64,000 nucleotides of DNA from Acaryochloris sp. CCMEE 5410 (GCF_000238775.2 NZ_AFEJ02000001.1:3658001-3722000); one strand, 5' to 3'; positions 28,700-37,580 are shown, counted from the first letter of the stretch. Notes: generated by a model not told the origin, from the sequence alone. Numbers and translations: made by a program.

Positions 28700-29347
28700 T
28701 TATGCAGGCTTTTGGGCGACAATGAACACTGCTTTACCCTTGCTCGGTTGCCACTGGTAGTCCAGCTCAAATCCGGCCTGGGTTAAGCTGTCTGCTAACG
28801 CTTGGGTGGTTAAGACCGCAACGAAAGGGAAAAACCCGAGGAATCGGCCAATGGGCGCGATCAGCTTAAACCAGCCCATGGTGTCTCCGATGCAGACGGT
28901 ACTGGTTACAAAAATGCCTCCCGGTTTGAGCATTTGGTAGACCCATGAGATTACCGAAGGTAGGCCGGAGGCCATCGTACCCTCTTTGTCTTCCAACAAA
29001 TGCAAAATGCTAAGGCCCAGCACCGCATCCAGACTCTGATCAGGAATAGCGAGGTCTTCAATGGTGGCCTGTTCAAAAGTGACGTTATGGATATTTTCAG
29101 CCTCGGCCTTGCCCTGGGCAATAGCAATCATGTTGGTCGAGAAATCAATAGCGCGGATGTGCTTCACGTAAGGGGCATGGAGAATGGCTGTTGACCCCGT
29201 ATCGCAGCCGATTTCTAGCACTTCCATATCGGGGCGAAAGTAATCGCGAGCGACCGCTAGTTTCTTCTGATAGGCGGCCTCATCGGCAATGGGCTGCTTG
29301 GAATACTTGTCGGCAATCTTGTCCCAAAATTTAGTTGATTGAGCCAT
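28700..29347 (-). CDS. Class I SAM-dependent methyltransferase
   Basis: 215 residues. Motif I is EVLEIGCDTGSTAIL, motif II the acidic AIDFSTNMI, and motif IV SLDAVLGLSILHLLED, followed by LKPGGIFVTSTV. These fit methyltransferase families 11/25. The substrate is unreadable. AGGAG seven bases before the ATG decides the start. It is 10 bp after the P-loop kinase-like gene, so the two are co-transcribed. Confidence 0.88.
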   Translation of the reverse strand: MAQSTKFWDKIADKYSKQPIADEAAYQKKLAVARDYFRPDMEVLEIGCDTGSTAILHAPYVKHIRAIDFSTNMIAIAQGKAEAENIHNVTFEQATIEDLAIPDQSLDAVLGLSILHLLEDKEGTMASGLPSVISWVYQMLKPGGIFVTSTVCIGDTMGWFKLIAPIGRFLGFFPFVAVLTTQALADSLTQAGFELDYQWQPSKGKAVFIVAQKPA

Positions 29348-29357
29348 GGTTCAGCTC

Positions 29358-29888
29358 CTATATAGTGTTGGTGTGTGTGGCTATAGTCTTGTAAAACTGG
29401 ACGATATCTGGATGCGATCGCAAATGGTAAACCTGCTTTGTTGCCTTCGCCTGATCTACATAGTCCCGATATCTGGGTGTCAGCTTGGTATGGCATAACC
29501 GGACAATGGCGTAGGAATTCAGCGTTCCTTTCAATAACGGACTCTGCTCGGGCCAACCTGCGGGTTTTACCCAGGCCCCTTCGAAGAATCGCTTCGTGAC
29601 CCACCAGTAGTGCCGCAGCACAGGCATATCGAGATACACCAAGGTGTCGGCCACCGCCAAACGATTCCATACGGTATCTGGTGAGCCAAAGCCATCGATG
29701 ATCCACTGGTCTTGCTTCAAAAGCGCATCATGGGCAGCTTTGAACTCGGCATGGGGGACTTCGCCGCCACCGGGCTGATACTTCAGCGAATCCAGCGGCA
29801 CCCAGGGCAAGCCAGTCATGTAAGCCAGCCGTTTGCTTAAGGTGGATTTACCACCGCCCGCATTCCCAAATACAGCAACTTTGTTCAT
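29358..29888 (-). CDS. Adenylate-kinase-like P-loop protein
   Basis: 176 residues. Walker A GNAGGGKSTLSKRLA at the N terminus, DSLKYQPGG, and DQWIIDGFG in the position of the NMP-binding segment; DTLVYLDMPVLRHYWW is typical of the small P-loop proteins often annotated as topology modulation protein/FlaR-like or adenylate kinase-related. A nucleotide-dependent phosphotransfer is inferred, the substrate unknown. First gene of a same-strand group with the methyltransferase. Confidence 0.8.
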   Translation of the reverse strand: MNKVAVFGNAGGGKSTLSKRLAYMTGLPWVPLDSLKYQPGGGEVPHAEFKAAHDALLKQDQWIIDGFGSPDTVWNRLAVADTLVYLDMPVLRHYWWVTKRFFEGAWVKPAGWPEQSPLLKGTLNSYAIVRLCHTKLTPRYRDYVDQAKATKQVYHLRSHPDIVQFYKTIATHTNTI

Positions 29889-29959
29889 CGGTTTGCTCTC
29901 TCATAATTACTGGTATAACGACACTCCCTGACTGATTACACGCTGATTGGGAGAAGGAT

Positions 29960-30152
29960 TGTGCCACCGGAGGTACCATTAATCAACACCCTTTGCCCCG
30001 TACGAATCTACCCACATTCCCGCAGCGCCCGTAGGGCGGTAATCACCGATGTAGGGACAGCAGCAGCCTCAAACGTGAGGTTGGAGGGTTTAGCGACATC
30101 GGCCAATTGCAAAACGTCGGGGGCCATACTGAAGTTGTGTAATCGCTTTCAT
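29960..30152 (-). pseudogene. Remnant of a quinone oxidoreductase (MDR) gene
   Basis: From an ATG at 30152 the start MKAITQLQYGP is typical of zinc-free MDR oxidoreductases. A one-base shift then gives DVLQLADVAKP, and the next recognisable block (NLTFEAAAVPTSVITALRAL, then a stop, then RTGQRVLINGTSGG) belongs about 60 residues further into the family. So an internal deletion, a frameshift and a stop are all present, and the NAD(P) domain is cut off. Confidence 0.7.
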
Positions 30153-30318
30153 GGTGCAGACACCTGGAGCTGGAGTAACAGAACGGGTCGATGGCATAAC
30201 ACGAGATTCCATACGAAGGGAACATGCAGGGAAATCAAGCTGAGATATTGCTGTATGGGCGTTGTGGGTTAGTTGATCAGAACAATAAGTTCACCCTTTC
30301 GGCAAAACAGCACAACCA

Positions 30319-30726
30319 TTATTCATGGGAGTTCATCGTCCATTGTTCGCACCAAAGACACAACAAGCAGAGCAGTCCTAGGCCAAGTTCAATCCCTGCA
30401 GACCAGACTAAGGATGAACTGGGAACACCATCAATGGCCATTCCTGCGAATCGAGAGCAACCATAGGATAGGTAAATCAACGTCGCCAGGATAGTAGACG
30501 TGAAGGTGAGTGAAGTCATAAACACACCGAGCAGCATCACCAGACCGCTGGCAAACAAGGCTCCAGCAGGCGCACGGATTTCGCTGAGAAGGTTTATGTT
30601 GCCCCCGAGATCGATGTGGTTCAGGGCATAGAAATCAGAGGGAGAGTAGAGCACAAGCCCACCAATTGTGATCGCAATTCCTCCAGTAAGGCACAACAGA
30701 ATTCGTGAAAAGTTAGACACTCGCAT
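30319..30726 (-). CDS. DUF4345 membrane protein
   Basis: 135 residues with four hydrophobic segments. The block LSEIRAPAGALFASG after the first loop is the hallmark of DUF4345, a small membrane family of unknown role. AAGGAGG eight bases before the ATG at 30726 fixes the start; the longer frame to 30852 is not needed. It follows the DUF1772 gene by 26 bp on the same strand, and both probably share a promoter. Confidence 0.8.
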   Translation of the reverse strand: MRVSNFSRILLCLTGGIAITIGGLVLYSPSDFYALNHIDLGGNINLLSEIRAPAGALFASGLVMLLGVFMTSLTFTSTILATLIYLSYGCSRFAGMAIDGVPSSSLVWSAGIELGLGLLCLLCLWCEQWTMNSHE

Positions 30727-30752
30727 GATCGTTAGCCTCCTTCTCGTTACAA

Positions 30753-31220
30753 CTAGCCATAAACTCTGAGGCTGAGTAACAGTGCCGCTGCTAAGCAAGC
30801 AACCGTTCGTACATGGTTCCATCCCGTCCATTGGGCTAGATAATGGCTCCATAATGCTGCGCCTTGGGATGATTCGGGATCAACTCGGGCAAGCTTTTCA
30901 TTGAGGGGCACATTCCCGAATATAGTGACCACAAGACAACCCATCAGATAGACAAGACCACTGCTCAGCAGGTAGACAGAATCCGGTGAATTCCACTGCC
31001 AGAGGCCATAGAGTCCTAAGCTGATGAACGTTAATGGCAATCCCAAAAATAAAAGCGTAAATGACCAGCAAAAGACATCAATATTGATGCGCTGCATTGC
31101 TCGAATCCCTTCAGAAGGCTGGAGGTTGCCAAAGGCCGTCATTATGAATGAAGAAAAGGCTAAGAAGATGCCTCCCATTGCGGCGGCGGCAATTGCAATT
31201 GCCAAGGTCAGTGTTTCCAT
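30753..31220 (-). CDS. DUF1772 (anthrone-oxygenase-like) membrane protein
   Basis: 155 residues with four membrane segments. AMGGIFLAFSSFIMTAF and AMQRINIDVF match DUF1772, which includes fungal anthrone oxygenases; later FGNVPLNEKLARVDP and HYLAQWTGWNHVRT complete it. A role in oxidation of aromatic compounds is possible but not shown. The AGGAGAAAG ribosome site decides the ATG at 31220. The leader shares an element with the broken ORF upstream at 31549. Confidence 0.82.
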   Translation of the reverse strand: METLTLAIAIAAAAMGGIFLAFSSFIMTAFGNLQPSEGIRAMQRINIDVFCWSFTLLFLGLPLTFISLGLYGLWQWNSPDSVYLLSSGLVYLMGCLVVTIFGNVPLNEKLARVDPESSQGAALWSHYLAQWTGWNHVRTVACLAAALLLSLRVYG

Positions 31221-31312
31221 TGTTCTTTCTCCTAAATTCTCTGTCAGTTTTGCTTGAAAGAGTAAAGCTTGCAGACATTGCCCCTTGTTTTGAGCTGGAT
31301 TTTGATAGCGCA

Positions 31313-31549
31313 TTATTGATTCACAAGGTTCCATGCGCCATGAGAACCACGCTGTTCAAGATGAGCCTCCTTTACAAGCGTCGATACCCCGTGGGTTTTC
31401 CTAAGTTGTAGATGGGGAAAAGGTGTGGCGCTAGCTGGTGTTGTAAAGGAGAGCGGGCTGCTTAATAACATGAGGCAACGCACAACTAGGAATGTATGAC
31501 TGATTAAGTTAGCAGTGTTGGGTTGTTGGGTTGCAAACGTGTTAGTCAT
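31313..31549 (-). pseudogene. Short ORF with good ribosome site, probably a remnant
   Basis: A 78-codon frame begins at the ATG at 31549 with CAGGAGAAAG in the same position as in the DUF1772 gene, and the two leaders share a 25-bp block. The translation (MTNTFATQQPNTANL, a hydrophobic LMLLSSPLSF, then low-complexity) matches no family I know. Either a leader duplication stranded a decayed gene, or this is a small membrane protein. Confidence 0.35.
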
Positions 31550-31590
31550 GATCTTTCTCCTGCGGTCGACAAGGTAAATCTGTGTGTTTG

Positions 31591-31620
31591 GAGGGGTAAA
31601 GTTTGCAGGCATTACCCCTC
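31591..31620. promoter_or_regulatory. 30-bp palindrome in leader
   Basis: Perfect nine-base arms GAGGGGTAA / TTACCCCTC around a 12-base centre. A degenerate copy is at 31259-31286 upstream of the DUF1772 gene. It could be an operator for a nearby regulator (AraC type at 32427) or an RNA hairpin. Confidence 0.5.
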
Positions 31621-31638
31621 AGTTGATTGGGGAACGCT

Positions 31639-32301
31639 TTACCCCGAGATAGTGACTGATTGGCCCACGTACGCTTCCTCGTGGGCGGCTAAGGCTAAGA
31701 ACTTCGCGACCGTCTGACGAGCAACCTGCATCAATCGGGTTTCCCCTTGGGTTGAGAGAAAAGGCTTAGTGGCTTCGTCATCCTTCAGATGGACAGGCTG
31801 GGCCAACACCCAATCAAGTCCGCTGGCACGCACATACTGCTCTTGGATTTCGGTATCTGCGATTTGAGGTTTCAGCAGCAAGCTGAAAAGGAGTTGATCC
31901 GTGAAGCCAAGGAATCCCTGAGTCTCGCCGACACCGTAGGAACTCTGCACGATCAGTCGTCGCGCCCCATGCTTTTTCATCGCAGAGATCACATGCTTCG
32001 TCCCTTGGGAGCGCACATTAATTGGGGTTCGGGCTGGTCCCAGAAAGCGCACGCGGAGCGGATTTTCTGTAATCCCCAGCGTGACAATCACAACATCCTG
32101 ACCTGCGACAGCTTGCTCAACAGCATGTGGATCGGTGACGTCACCATTGACAGTGGTGATGCCATCGATTTCGTTAGCGAGGCGATCTGCACTACGAGAG
32201 AAGGCGGTAACGCGGTGCCCCTCAGCGGCAAGCCGTTCGACGGTCGCACGTCCTGTACCGCCAGTGGCACCAACAACGAGAACGTTCAGTAATTCAGACA
32301 T
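31639..32301 (-). CDS. NmrA-like NAD(P)-binding protein
   Basis: 220 residues of atypical SDR fold. VLVVGATGGTGRATVERL is the dinucleotide site; VTAFSRSADRL, DVVIVTLG and RRLIVQSSYGVGE follow, and there is no classical YxxxK catalytic pair, as in NmrA/NAD(P)H-binding epimerase-like proteins. It could be a redox sensor or reductase. AAGGAG seven bases before the ATG at 32301 sets the start. It lies downstream of the AraC regulator on the same strand, with a 125-bp gap. Confidence 0.85.
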   Translation of the reverse strand: MSELLNVLVVGATGGTGRATVERLAAEGHRVTAFSRSADRLANEIDGITTVNGDVTDPHAVEQAVAGQDVVIVTLGITENPLRVRFLGPARTPINVRSQGTKHVISAMKKHGARRLIVQSSYGVGETQGFLGFTDQLLFSLLLKPQIADTEIQEQYVRASGLDWVLAQPVHLKDDEATKPFLSTQGETRLMQVARQTVAKFLALAAHEEAYVGQSVTISG

Positions 32302-32426
32302 CTTGGATCTCCTTTGCGGGATTGAGTTGATGTCTACGAAGATATCCGGGGGCACCCCTGGATGTATTGACCGTCTCTGCCAAGTCATTGGCTTTTGCAG
32401 TCAATTGGTTGAAATCCTTTGAGGGA

Positions 32427-33440
32427 CTATAGACTGGCCTTCCGAAACGCGGCTGGTGTTTGCTCGAACCAGCGCTTAAAGGCCCGCTGAAATGAACTTT
32501 GCTCAGCAAAGCCGCTCAAAAAGGCAACATCTGCCAACGAGTAGTCAGTATGCATCAGCAGTGACTGCGCCACATCCTGGCGGGTTTCATCTACTAAGGT
32601 CTGAAATGTGCTGTTTAGATCGGCCAGACGACGATGGAGTGTGCGTTCACTCATCCCTAATCGGCGAGCAACCTGGGCGATCTTGGGCACCCCATCACTG
32701 AGAGCATCTGCTACGGTCTGCTTGACCTGTATTTCTAACGATCTCGACTGCTGGGCTTGTTGCAGATTCTGATCTAAGTGAGCTAGCAGAAATCGAGAAA
32801 GCCCTTCATCACCGAGCGCAGATTTTGTGTCAAGTAGCTCATGGCTGAGCAGTATAGCGTTATGTTCGGCCTCAAAACTGATCGAACAGTCAAAGTAGCG
32901 GTGATGTACGTCTGTGTTAGCCGGACGTTGATGGGTAAATGAGACAGAGAGCGGTGCAACTGGCAATTTCGAGACCTGGCGTAGGAGTGACACAATGGCA
33001 GCCAAGGCACATTCGTTAGCAATTCGCACAGCGGAGCGATCCGGCACGGGCCTATAGAAAATGAACCAGGCACCCTCGGCATGGTCCTGAAATTCATAGT
33101 TGGCAGTGTCTGTTAACAGTAGAAAATAGCGAATGAGTCGCTCCAGCGTTCCGCGCAATGTTTCAGCCGTCTTGAGGGCTAACCCCAGCGCCCCAAAGTC
33201 ATCAGGGGTTGCCCCCAATGCATAGCGGAAAGGAAACTCAGCATCGTTGTCCACACCAAGGTGGTCGATTAGGTCATAAAAAGCATTTGCCGCGACCATT
33301 TGTTGAGTTGCTGTTTCGGAATCAGCCTCGGCAGGTAATCCGACGCTAGCAAGCACACTGATCGGGTCTTCGAGATTCTCCGCAGCCGCCACCAGCTTGC
33401 GAATAAACTGAGAAGAGACTGCACCAATTTGGCCTTTCAT
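32427..33440 (-). CDS. AraC-family transcriptional regulator
   Basis: 337 residues: an N-terminal effector domain of the OruR/ArgR-like (arabinose_bd) type with FPFRYALGATPDDFGALG, then a C-terminal double HTH (IAQVARRLGMSERTLHRRL and LADVAFLSGFAEQSSFQRAFKRWF). It probably controls the neighbouring NmrA, DUF1772 and DUF4345 genes; an operator candidate is the palindrome at 31591. The effector is unknown. Confidence 0.92.
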   Translation of the reverse strand: MKGQIGAVSSQFIRKLVAAAENLEDPISVLASVGLPAEADSETATQQMVAANAFYDLIDHLGVDNDAEFPFRYALGATPDDFGALGLALKTAETLRGTLERLIRYFLLLTDTANYEFQDHAEGAWFIFYRPVPDRSAVRIANECALAAIVSLLRQVSKLPVAPLSVSFTHQRPANTDVHHRYFDCSISFEAEHNAILLSHELLDTKSALGDEGLSRFLLAHLDQNLQQAQQSRSLEIQVKQTVADALSDGVPKIAQVARRLGMSERTLHRRLADLNSTFQTLVDETRQDVAQSLLMHTDYSLADVAFLSGFAEQSSFQRAFKRWFEQTPAAFRKASL

Positions 33441-33576
33441 GAAGACTGTTTTCTTCCAACATTTTTGGACACTAGCATGGTGTCAGCCCACTAAACTGCT
33501 CAGTCAATCTCCATCTTCCTCACAACATAGAAGCGACACCGCATGGAATCCTAGCTAGTTCATGGTTCAGTATTAA

Positions 33577-33700
33577 ACCTTATCGGAAATAAAATGGGTG
33601 AGAATAACTTCAAACGTCTATGTCGTAAGTTTTTGAGGTCGATTTTTCTCCAAAAATAAAACGCTTTCCCAGTAAGGCTTTCAGCTATTTCCGATAAGGT
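33577..33700. mobile_element. MITE-like element, 15-bp terminal inverted repeats
   Basis: ACCTTATCGGAAATA at the left end is the exact complement of the right end; the 94 bp between have no coding frame. The right end supplies the last codons and stop of the saccharopine-dehydrogenase-like gene. No clear target duplication is visible. Confidence 0.6.
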
Positions 33701-34785
33701 CTATTGAAATCTTGACTTGAGATAGAGACACCAAAGTCACTCAAGACTTGAAGAACGCTATCAGTTTGGGGCGCTGTATCTGGATAAACAATGCCGGGAG
33801 CAGGTGGTGGAGTCCCATCCAAACCCAGCAAACGTTCTAGTTGTGTAAGGGCACCTAACGCTGTCAAGTGAGTTTGACCCTTTGGATCTGAGATCATGGC
33901 ATTGGCTGCTATTGGATGACCGTCTCTATCAACCCCAGAGACCGTAATCACAATCTCGTGACTGGCTCCGCTGCCAGGATTGTAGAGTAGCGATCGCCGC
34001 AATGGTGTAAAGCAGTCGCCACTGATTAGTTTCCAAATTCCAGAACGGGTCAGGAAACGGAGAAGGTTCATGGAGGATGCATCATCAAAGGCGATCCGAG
34101 CTGACACAGTTTTTGCCCCTATCGTACTGGGCAGCGTCAGGAGATCCGGCGTATCAAAACGGTAAACTTTTGTGGTGTAACCACCAGGAAACGTGGTAGT
34201 GCGAGGATCTGTGTAGGGGAAAACATGACGGTGTTCACCATCGATCATGACTTCGAATGGTGTCGCTAACCGATCCATATACTCAACGGAATTGGGGCCT
34301 GATTTATCTTTGGTTGAGAACAGAACACTAATGTCAATGCTATTCACCTGATGCTGAGACTGGGCTAACGCCACAGCGATCACGGCTGCAAGACCACCCA
34401 TCCATCCTGACGAGAGGAGAACCGGGGCCTTTAATTTTTCGACTGAGAGCCATGCGATCGCATCTTTGAATCGCTCTGACCAACGGGTGATATCTACATA
34501 GGGAATGCCATTTTTGACGGCATCCCTCAACAGGTAATCATGGGGGTCATTCACCACTGCGATAATCGCTCGGGGCTTTAAACCTTCTAAAGGATTGGGT
34601 TGCTCAACATCCAAGCTGATACTGCTGGCATTACCTAATTGGTGGGCTACCGACTCGGCTTTATCGAGAGTTCGTCCAGCGATAATCAGCGGTAGATCAG
34701 AGTGGCGCTGTCGGATGAGACTTGTAATTTGATGTCCAACGACACCATAGCCACCCGCAATTAAAATTCCATCCTCAGTCCTCAT
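33685..34785 (-). CDS. Saccharopine-dehydrogenase-like protein, 3' end altered
   Basis: 366 residues. The N-terminal Rossmann motif is ILIAGGYGVVGHQI; AGRTLDKAESVAHQLG and the block YVDITRWSERF identify the saccharopine dehydrogenase/carboxynorspermidine-like NAD(P) family, of uncertain substrate. GGAGG nine bases before the ATG supports the start. The last five residues (RPYRK) and the stop are encoded by the terminal repeat of a MITE-like element, so the native C terminus has been lost or replaced; the protein may still fold. Confidence 0.8.
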   Translation of the reverse strand: MRTEDGILIAGGYGVVGHQITSLIRQRHSDLPLIIAGRTLDKAESVAHQLGNASSISLDVEQPNPLEGLKPRAIIAVVNDPHDYLLRDAVKNGIPYVDITRWSERFKDAIAWLSVEKLKAPVLLSSGWMGGLAAVIAVALAQSQHQVNSIDISVLFSTKDKSGPNSVEYMDRLATPFEVMIDGEHRHVFPYTDPRTTTFPGGYTTKVYRFDTPDLLTLPSTIGAKTVSARIAFDDASSMNLLRFLTRSGIWKLISGDCFTPLRRSLLYNPGSGASHEIVITVSGVDRDGHPIAANAMISDPKGQTHLTALGALTQLERLLGLDGTPPPAPGIVYPDTAPQTDSVLQVLSDFGVSISSQDFNRPYRK

Positions 34786-34902
34786 GTCTATTAAGCCTCC
34801 AACATCGACTGGGCTTCAAGTTTTTTCATTAGCCTTAGAAGGATCGAACCCAACCCATCTTGAGATCGAGAATGATCCTTCCAAACAGCTAGAGTACCTG
34901 GT

Positions 34903-35466
34903 CTATAGCCCCATTGCAGAGCGCGTAGCGAAGGTGATAATACCAAGCCCAAGCAGTGCGATGACAAGTGCAGCGGTAAACTGCTTGACCCGAGTAAAGG
35001 AGTGGTTGCCAACCTGAGGGCTAGGAAGCGACAGCTCTCTACTAAGCCATAACCCTTGCACTGAAACGATCATTAAAGGCAACGAAACAATGGTTCCGAG
35101 GACTTCAATCACGAATAGAGCTGAAGACATTGCGTCAGGGGACACCGGGAACAGGCGACCTAAATCAAGTACATACACCAGAAAATAAGACAGGCCAGTA
35201 ATCGCTGATGCTGCATAAGCCCAGCGCTGACGTTGCCAGACAAAATAAATCAACAACAAGCTCAACAGACTTAGAGAGGTTAGAAAGGTATTAAAGCTCC
35301 CTAAAACAATGGGATTAATGTGGGCAAAACTGCGGGTCTCAATGAGTCCTCCTGGCACCAAGCTAGTAAGTAAACCCGATGAAAGAGCAAGTAGAGCAGG
35401 AGCACCATACTGGATTGCTTTTAAGAATTGAGCAGGCTGGTGGTTAGACGAAATGATAGTAGTCAT
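34903..35466 (-). CDS. Polytopic membrane protein, unknown
   Basis: 187 residues from the ATG at 35466 (GAGG eight bases before). About five hydrophobic segments (ALLALSSGLLTSLV, TSLSLLSLLLIYFVW, ASAITGLSYFLVYVL, VIEVLGTIVSLPLMIV, ALVIALLGLGIITF). I do not recognise the family. It lies between the TetR-linked membrane gene and the dehydrogenase, all on the same strand, so one transcript from the TetR-controlled promoter is plausible. Confidence 0.65.
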   Translation of the reverse strand: MTTIISSNHQPAQFLKAIQYGAPALLALSSGLLTSLVPGGLIETRSFAHINPIVLGSFNTFLTSLSLLSLLLIYFVWQRQRWAYAASAITGLSYFLVYVLDLGRLFPVSPDAMSSALFVIEVLGTIVSLPLMIVSVQGLWLSRELSLPSPQVGNHSFTRVKQFTAALVIALLGLGIITFATRSAMGL

Positions 35467-35523
35467 GATGATATCCTCATCCTTTAGGAAAAAAGAACTC
35501 GAAATCGACAAAAAGCAAGTGGC

Positions 35524-36156
35524 CTACAGCTTTTCCCCAGGGCGATAGGGTGTTTCATGAAGTAGGTGGCTAACCAATAGCTTCAGAAAAAGCAGGGGCA
35601 AAAACCACTCCAAACCAGGAGTAGCTGCGAAACAGTAGCGATCACCCAGTAGCGCTATAGCATAAAGCCCCAGAGCAATAGGCCGCTGGAGATAAAGCGG
35701 GCAGCCCAAGATCAACGCCGATGCCCCCAGCAGATAGCCAGATACACCGACAAAGAAAGGCCAATCCCCCCCCCGAAACAGCAGCGCAACAAGACCAATA
35801 TGGACCAAGTGCAGAGCCACAAAATCCATATGCTGTTGCCATCCCTGGCTAGGTCGGTGATACCAACGCTTAGCAGCAGCAGTCGCGTTCGTCAGAACAC
35901 CTCCAACAAAGTCGACACCTAAGACCGAAATGAGTCCCAGTTGTAGTGGTGTCCATGCAATCGGCAATGCCATTGCGTAAGCCGGAGCCGCGATCGCTGC
36001 TAAAAAGGCAGGTACAAACTGAAGAATCATCTCAGCAGCAGTCGCACCGGGACCAATGAAGCGATCCAATGGCCCCCTGAGACCAGGGCGGGGCATTGGA
36101 CTAGACCAGCATTCTTGTGGCTCGAATTGTATTGAGGCTTGAATTGGATCTTTCAT
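35524..36156 (-). CDS. Membrane protein divergent from TetR regulator
   Basis: 210 residues with about six hydrophobic segments and a Pro-rich N terminus (MPRPGLRGPLDRFIGPG). Conserved-looking HMDFVALHLVHIG and ETPYRPGEKL have no known family to me. It starts 9 bp from a 43-bp palindrome that it shares with the divergent TetR gene, making it the most likely target of that repressor. Confidence 0.65.
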   Translation of the reverse strand: MKDPIQASIQFEPQECWSSPMPRPGLRGPLDRFIGPGATAAEMILQFVPAFLAAIAAPAYAMALPIAWTPLQLGLISVLGVDFVGGVLTNATAAAKRWYHRPSQGWQQHMDFVALHLVHIGLVALLFRGGDWPFFVGVSGYLLGASALILGCPLYLQRPIALGLYAIALLGDRYCFAATPGLEWFLPLLFLKLLVSHLLHETPYRPGEKL

Positions 36157-36165
36157 ATTCGCAGC

Positions 36166-36208
36166 ATCATAACAGTTGTTATGTAATTAACATAATGACT
36201 GTTATGAT
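36166..36208. promoter_or_regulatory. TetR-type operator palindrome
   Basis: Outer arms ATCATAACAGT / ACTGTTATGAT are exact, and inner TTATGT / ACATAA continue the symmetry about base 36187. It sits between the divergent membrane-protein and TetR genes. Confidence 0.8.
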
Positions 36209-36248
36209 ATTTGTCAATCGAGTTTGTACTGCGTTGTAGTTAACGTTT

Positions 36249-36836
36249 ATGTCTCAGCAAGACCGGCGTCTTGAAGTCTCTGAAGCCGCCTGGCGTGTCA
36301 TCGTCAGGGAGGGGTTAGACCGTGCCAGTATGCGTGCGATCGCACAGGAAATGAATTGCACAACAGGGGTCGTTACCCATTATTTCCGCAATAAGCAGGA
36401 GCTAATTCTGTTTGCCTTGCATCAAGTCACAGAACGCTTGCAAGTGAGTATGCAGTCGGCGATCGAGAATGTCGAGGGGATTGATCGATTGGCAACAATG
36501 CTATTGTCCTTTCTGCCACTAGACCAAGAACGGCAAGAAATCCTCCGGGTATGGGTTGCTTTTTTAGGCTACGCCGTTGGCCGTGATGGTTTGATGGAAG
36601 AGCATCGACAGAGTGCCGCAGAACTGCGGGCGGTCATTATTCAGGAGTTGCAAGCTCTCCAATCCAAGGGGCTTATTCAGGCAGATCTCGTGCCTCAAGT
36701 GGAGGCCAATGCCCTACTTGCCCTTGTCAACGGCATTGGTATAGATACCTTGATTCAGGCTAACTATCTAGGTCCTAATCAGCAAGAGGCAATCATTCAT
36801 CGGTACATCGCAGGTATGGTGCCAGGTAAGTGTTGA
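36249..36836 (+). CDS. TetR-family transcriptional regulator
   Basis: 195 residues. The N-terminal HTH contains ASMRAIAQEMNCTTGVVTHYFRNKQELI, with the TetR signature HYF-NKxEL. The C-terminal ligand domain is of the BetI-like/TetR_C_6 type (RVWVAFLGYAVG). It should repress itself and the divergent membrane gene through the palindrome at 36166-36208. The inducer is unknown. Confidence 0.93.
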   Translation: MSQQDRRLEVSEAAWRVIVREGLDRASMRAIAQEMNCTTGVVTHYFRNKQELILFALHQVTERLQVSMQSAIENVEGIDRLATMLLSFLPLDQERQEILRVWVAFLGYAVGRDGLMEEHRQSAAELRAVIIQELQALQSKGLIQADLVPQVEANALLALVNGIGIDTLIQANYLGPNQQEAIIHRYIAGMVPGKC

Positions 36837-36945
36837 AGATGATTTAAATTGAACGGACAGAGATCCCTCAATTAATCTTCGATATCTCAGCAAGCCAAGC
36901 GAATGAAATCCTGAAAGCATAGATACACCGCCTATATGACGGCAA

Positions 36946-37563
36946 TTAGACTTGTTGCATCTGTCGCCAGGATTGGGACAATACTTTTGCCGCTGACTGG
37001 GTAAAAACAACTGTTAGCAGCAACCCCACCGCTAAATCCGGCAGGATAGATCGAGTCAGGGAGACTAATCCTGCTGCCGCCAATACAGATGTGTTGGCGA
37101 TAATGTCGTTACGAGAACATAACCACACCGAAGACATATTCAAATTATCTTGCCGATGTCGGGTCAGGAGTAGGAGACAGAACAAATTTGCGAGTAAAGC
37201 AATAATGCCCACTAGGCCCATGGTTGAGGCTTCTGGACTCGCGCCGGTAAACAGTTGATAGCTGGCTCTTGCAAAAACACCAATCGCCAACAAGAACATA
37301 ATCAAACCCTTAAGAAAAGCGGCTCCTGCCTGGGCTTTAACGCTCTTATTGAGGACATACAAACTGCTGGCATAGACCAAGGCATCCCCCAGCATATCCA
37401 ACGAATCCCCAGTGAGGGAGAGAGATTCTGCCCGAATCCCTGCCCCAAATTCAACGAAAAACATTAGAAGGTTGATCAGCAGAACAGCCCAAAGGATTTT
37501 TGCCTGCTGCTGTCTCAGCTTTGACAATTCCTTGGCTTTGGCTTGGCAGCAATGATCGCCCAT
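36946..37563 (-). CDS. CDF-family cation efflux protein
   Basis: 205 residues with about six membrane helices and the CDF pattern LTGDSLDMLGDALVY (metal-site acidic residues in helix II) and CSRNDIIANTSVL in helix V. It lacks the long cytosolic C-terminal domain of ZitB/YiiP. GDHCCQAK at the N terminus may bind metal. GGAG seven bases before the ATG at 37563 fixes the start. It follows a CadC-like repressor gene, with two tandem palindromes between, so Cd/Pb/Zn-inducible efflux is inferred. Confidence 0.85.
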   Translation of the reverse strand: MGDHCCQAKAKELSKLRQQQAKILWAVLLINLLMFFVEFGAGIRAESLSLTGDSLDMLGDALVYASSLYVLNKSVKAQAGAAFLKGLIMFLLAIGVFARASYQLFTGASPEASTMGLVGIIALLANLFCLLLLTRHRQDNLNMSSVWLCSRNDIIANTSVLAAAGLVSLTRSILPDLAVGLLLTVVFTQSAAKVLSQSWRQMQQV

Positions 37564-37580
37564 AGCGATTCTCCACATTC

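Noticed and set aside
29257-29706. 149-codon minus-strand frame over the kinase and methyltransferase genes
   Set aside because: It lies in another frame across two well-supported genes and has no domain or ribosome site.
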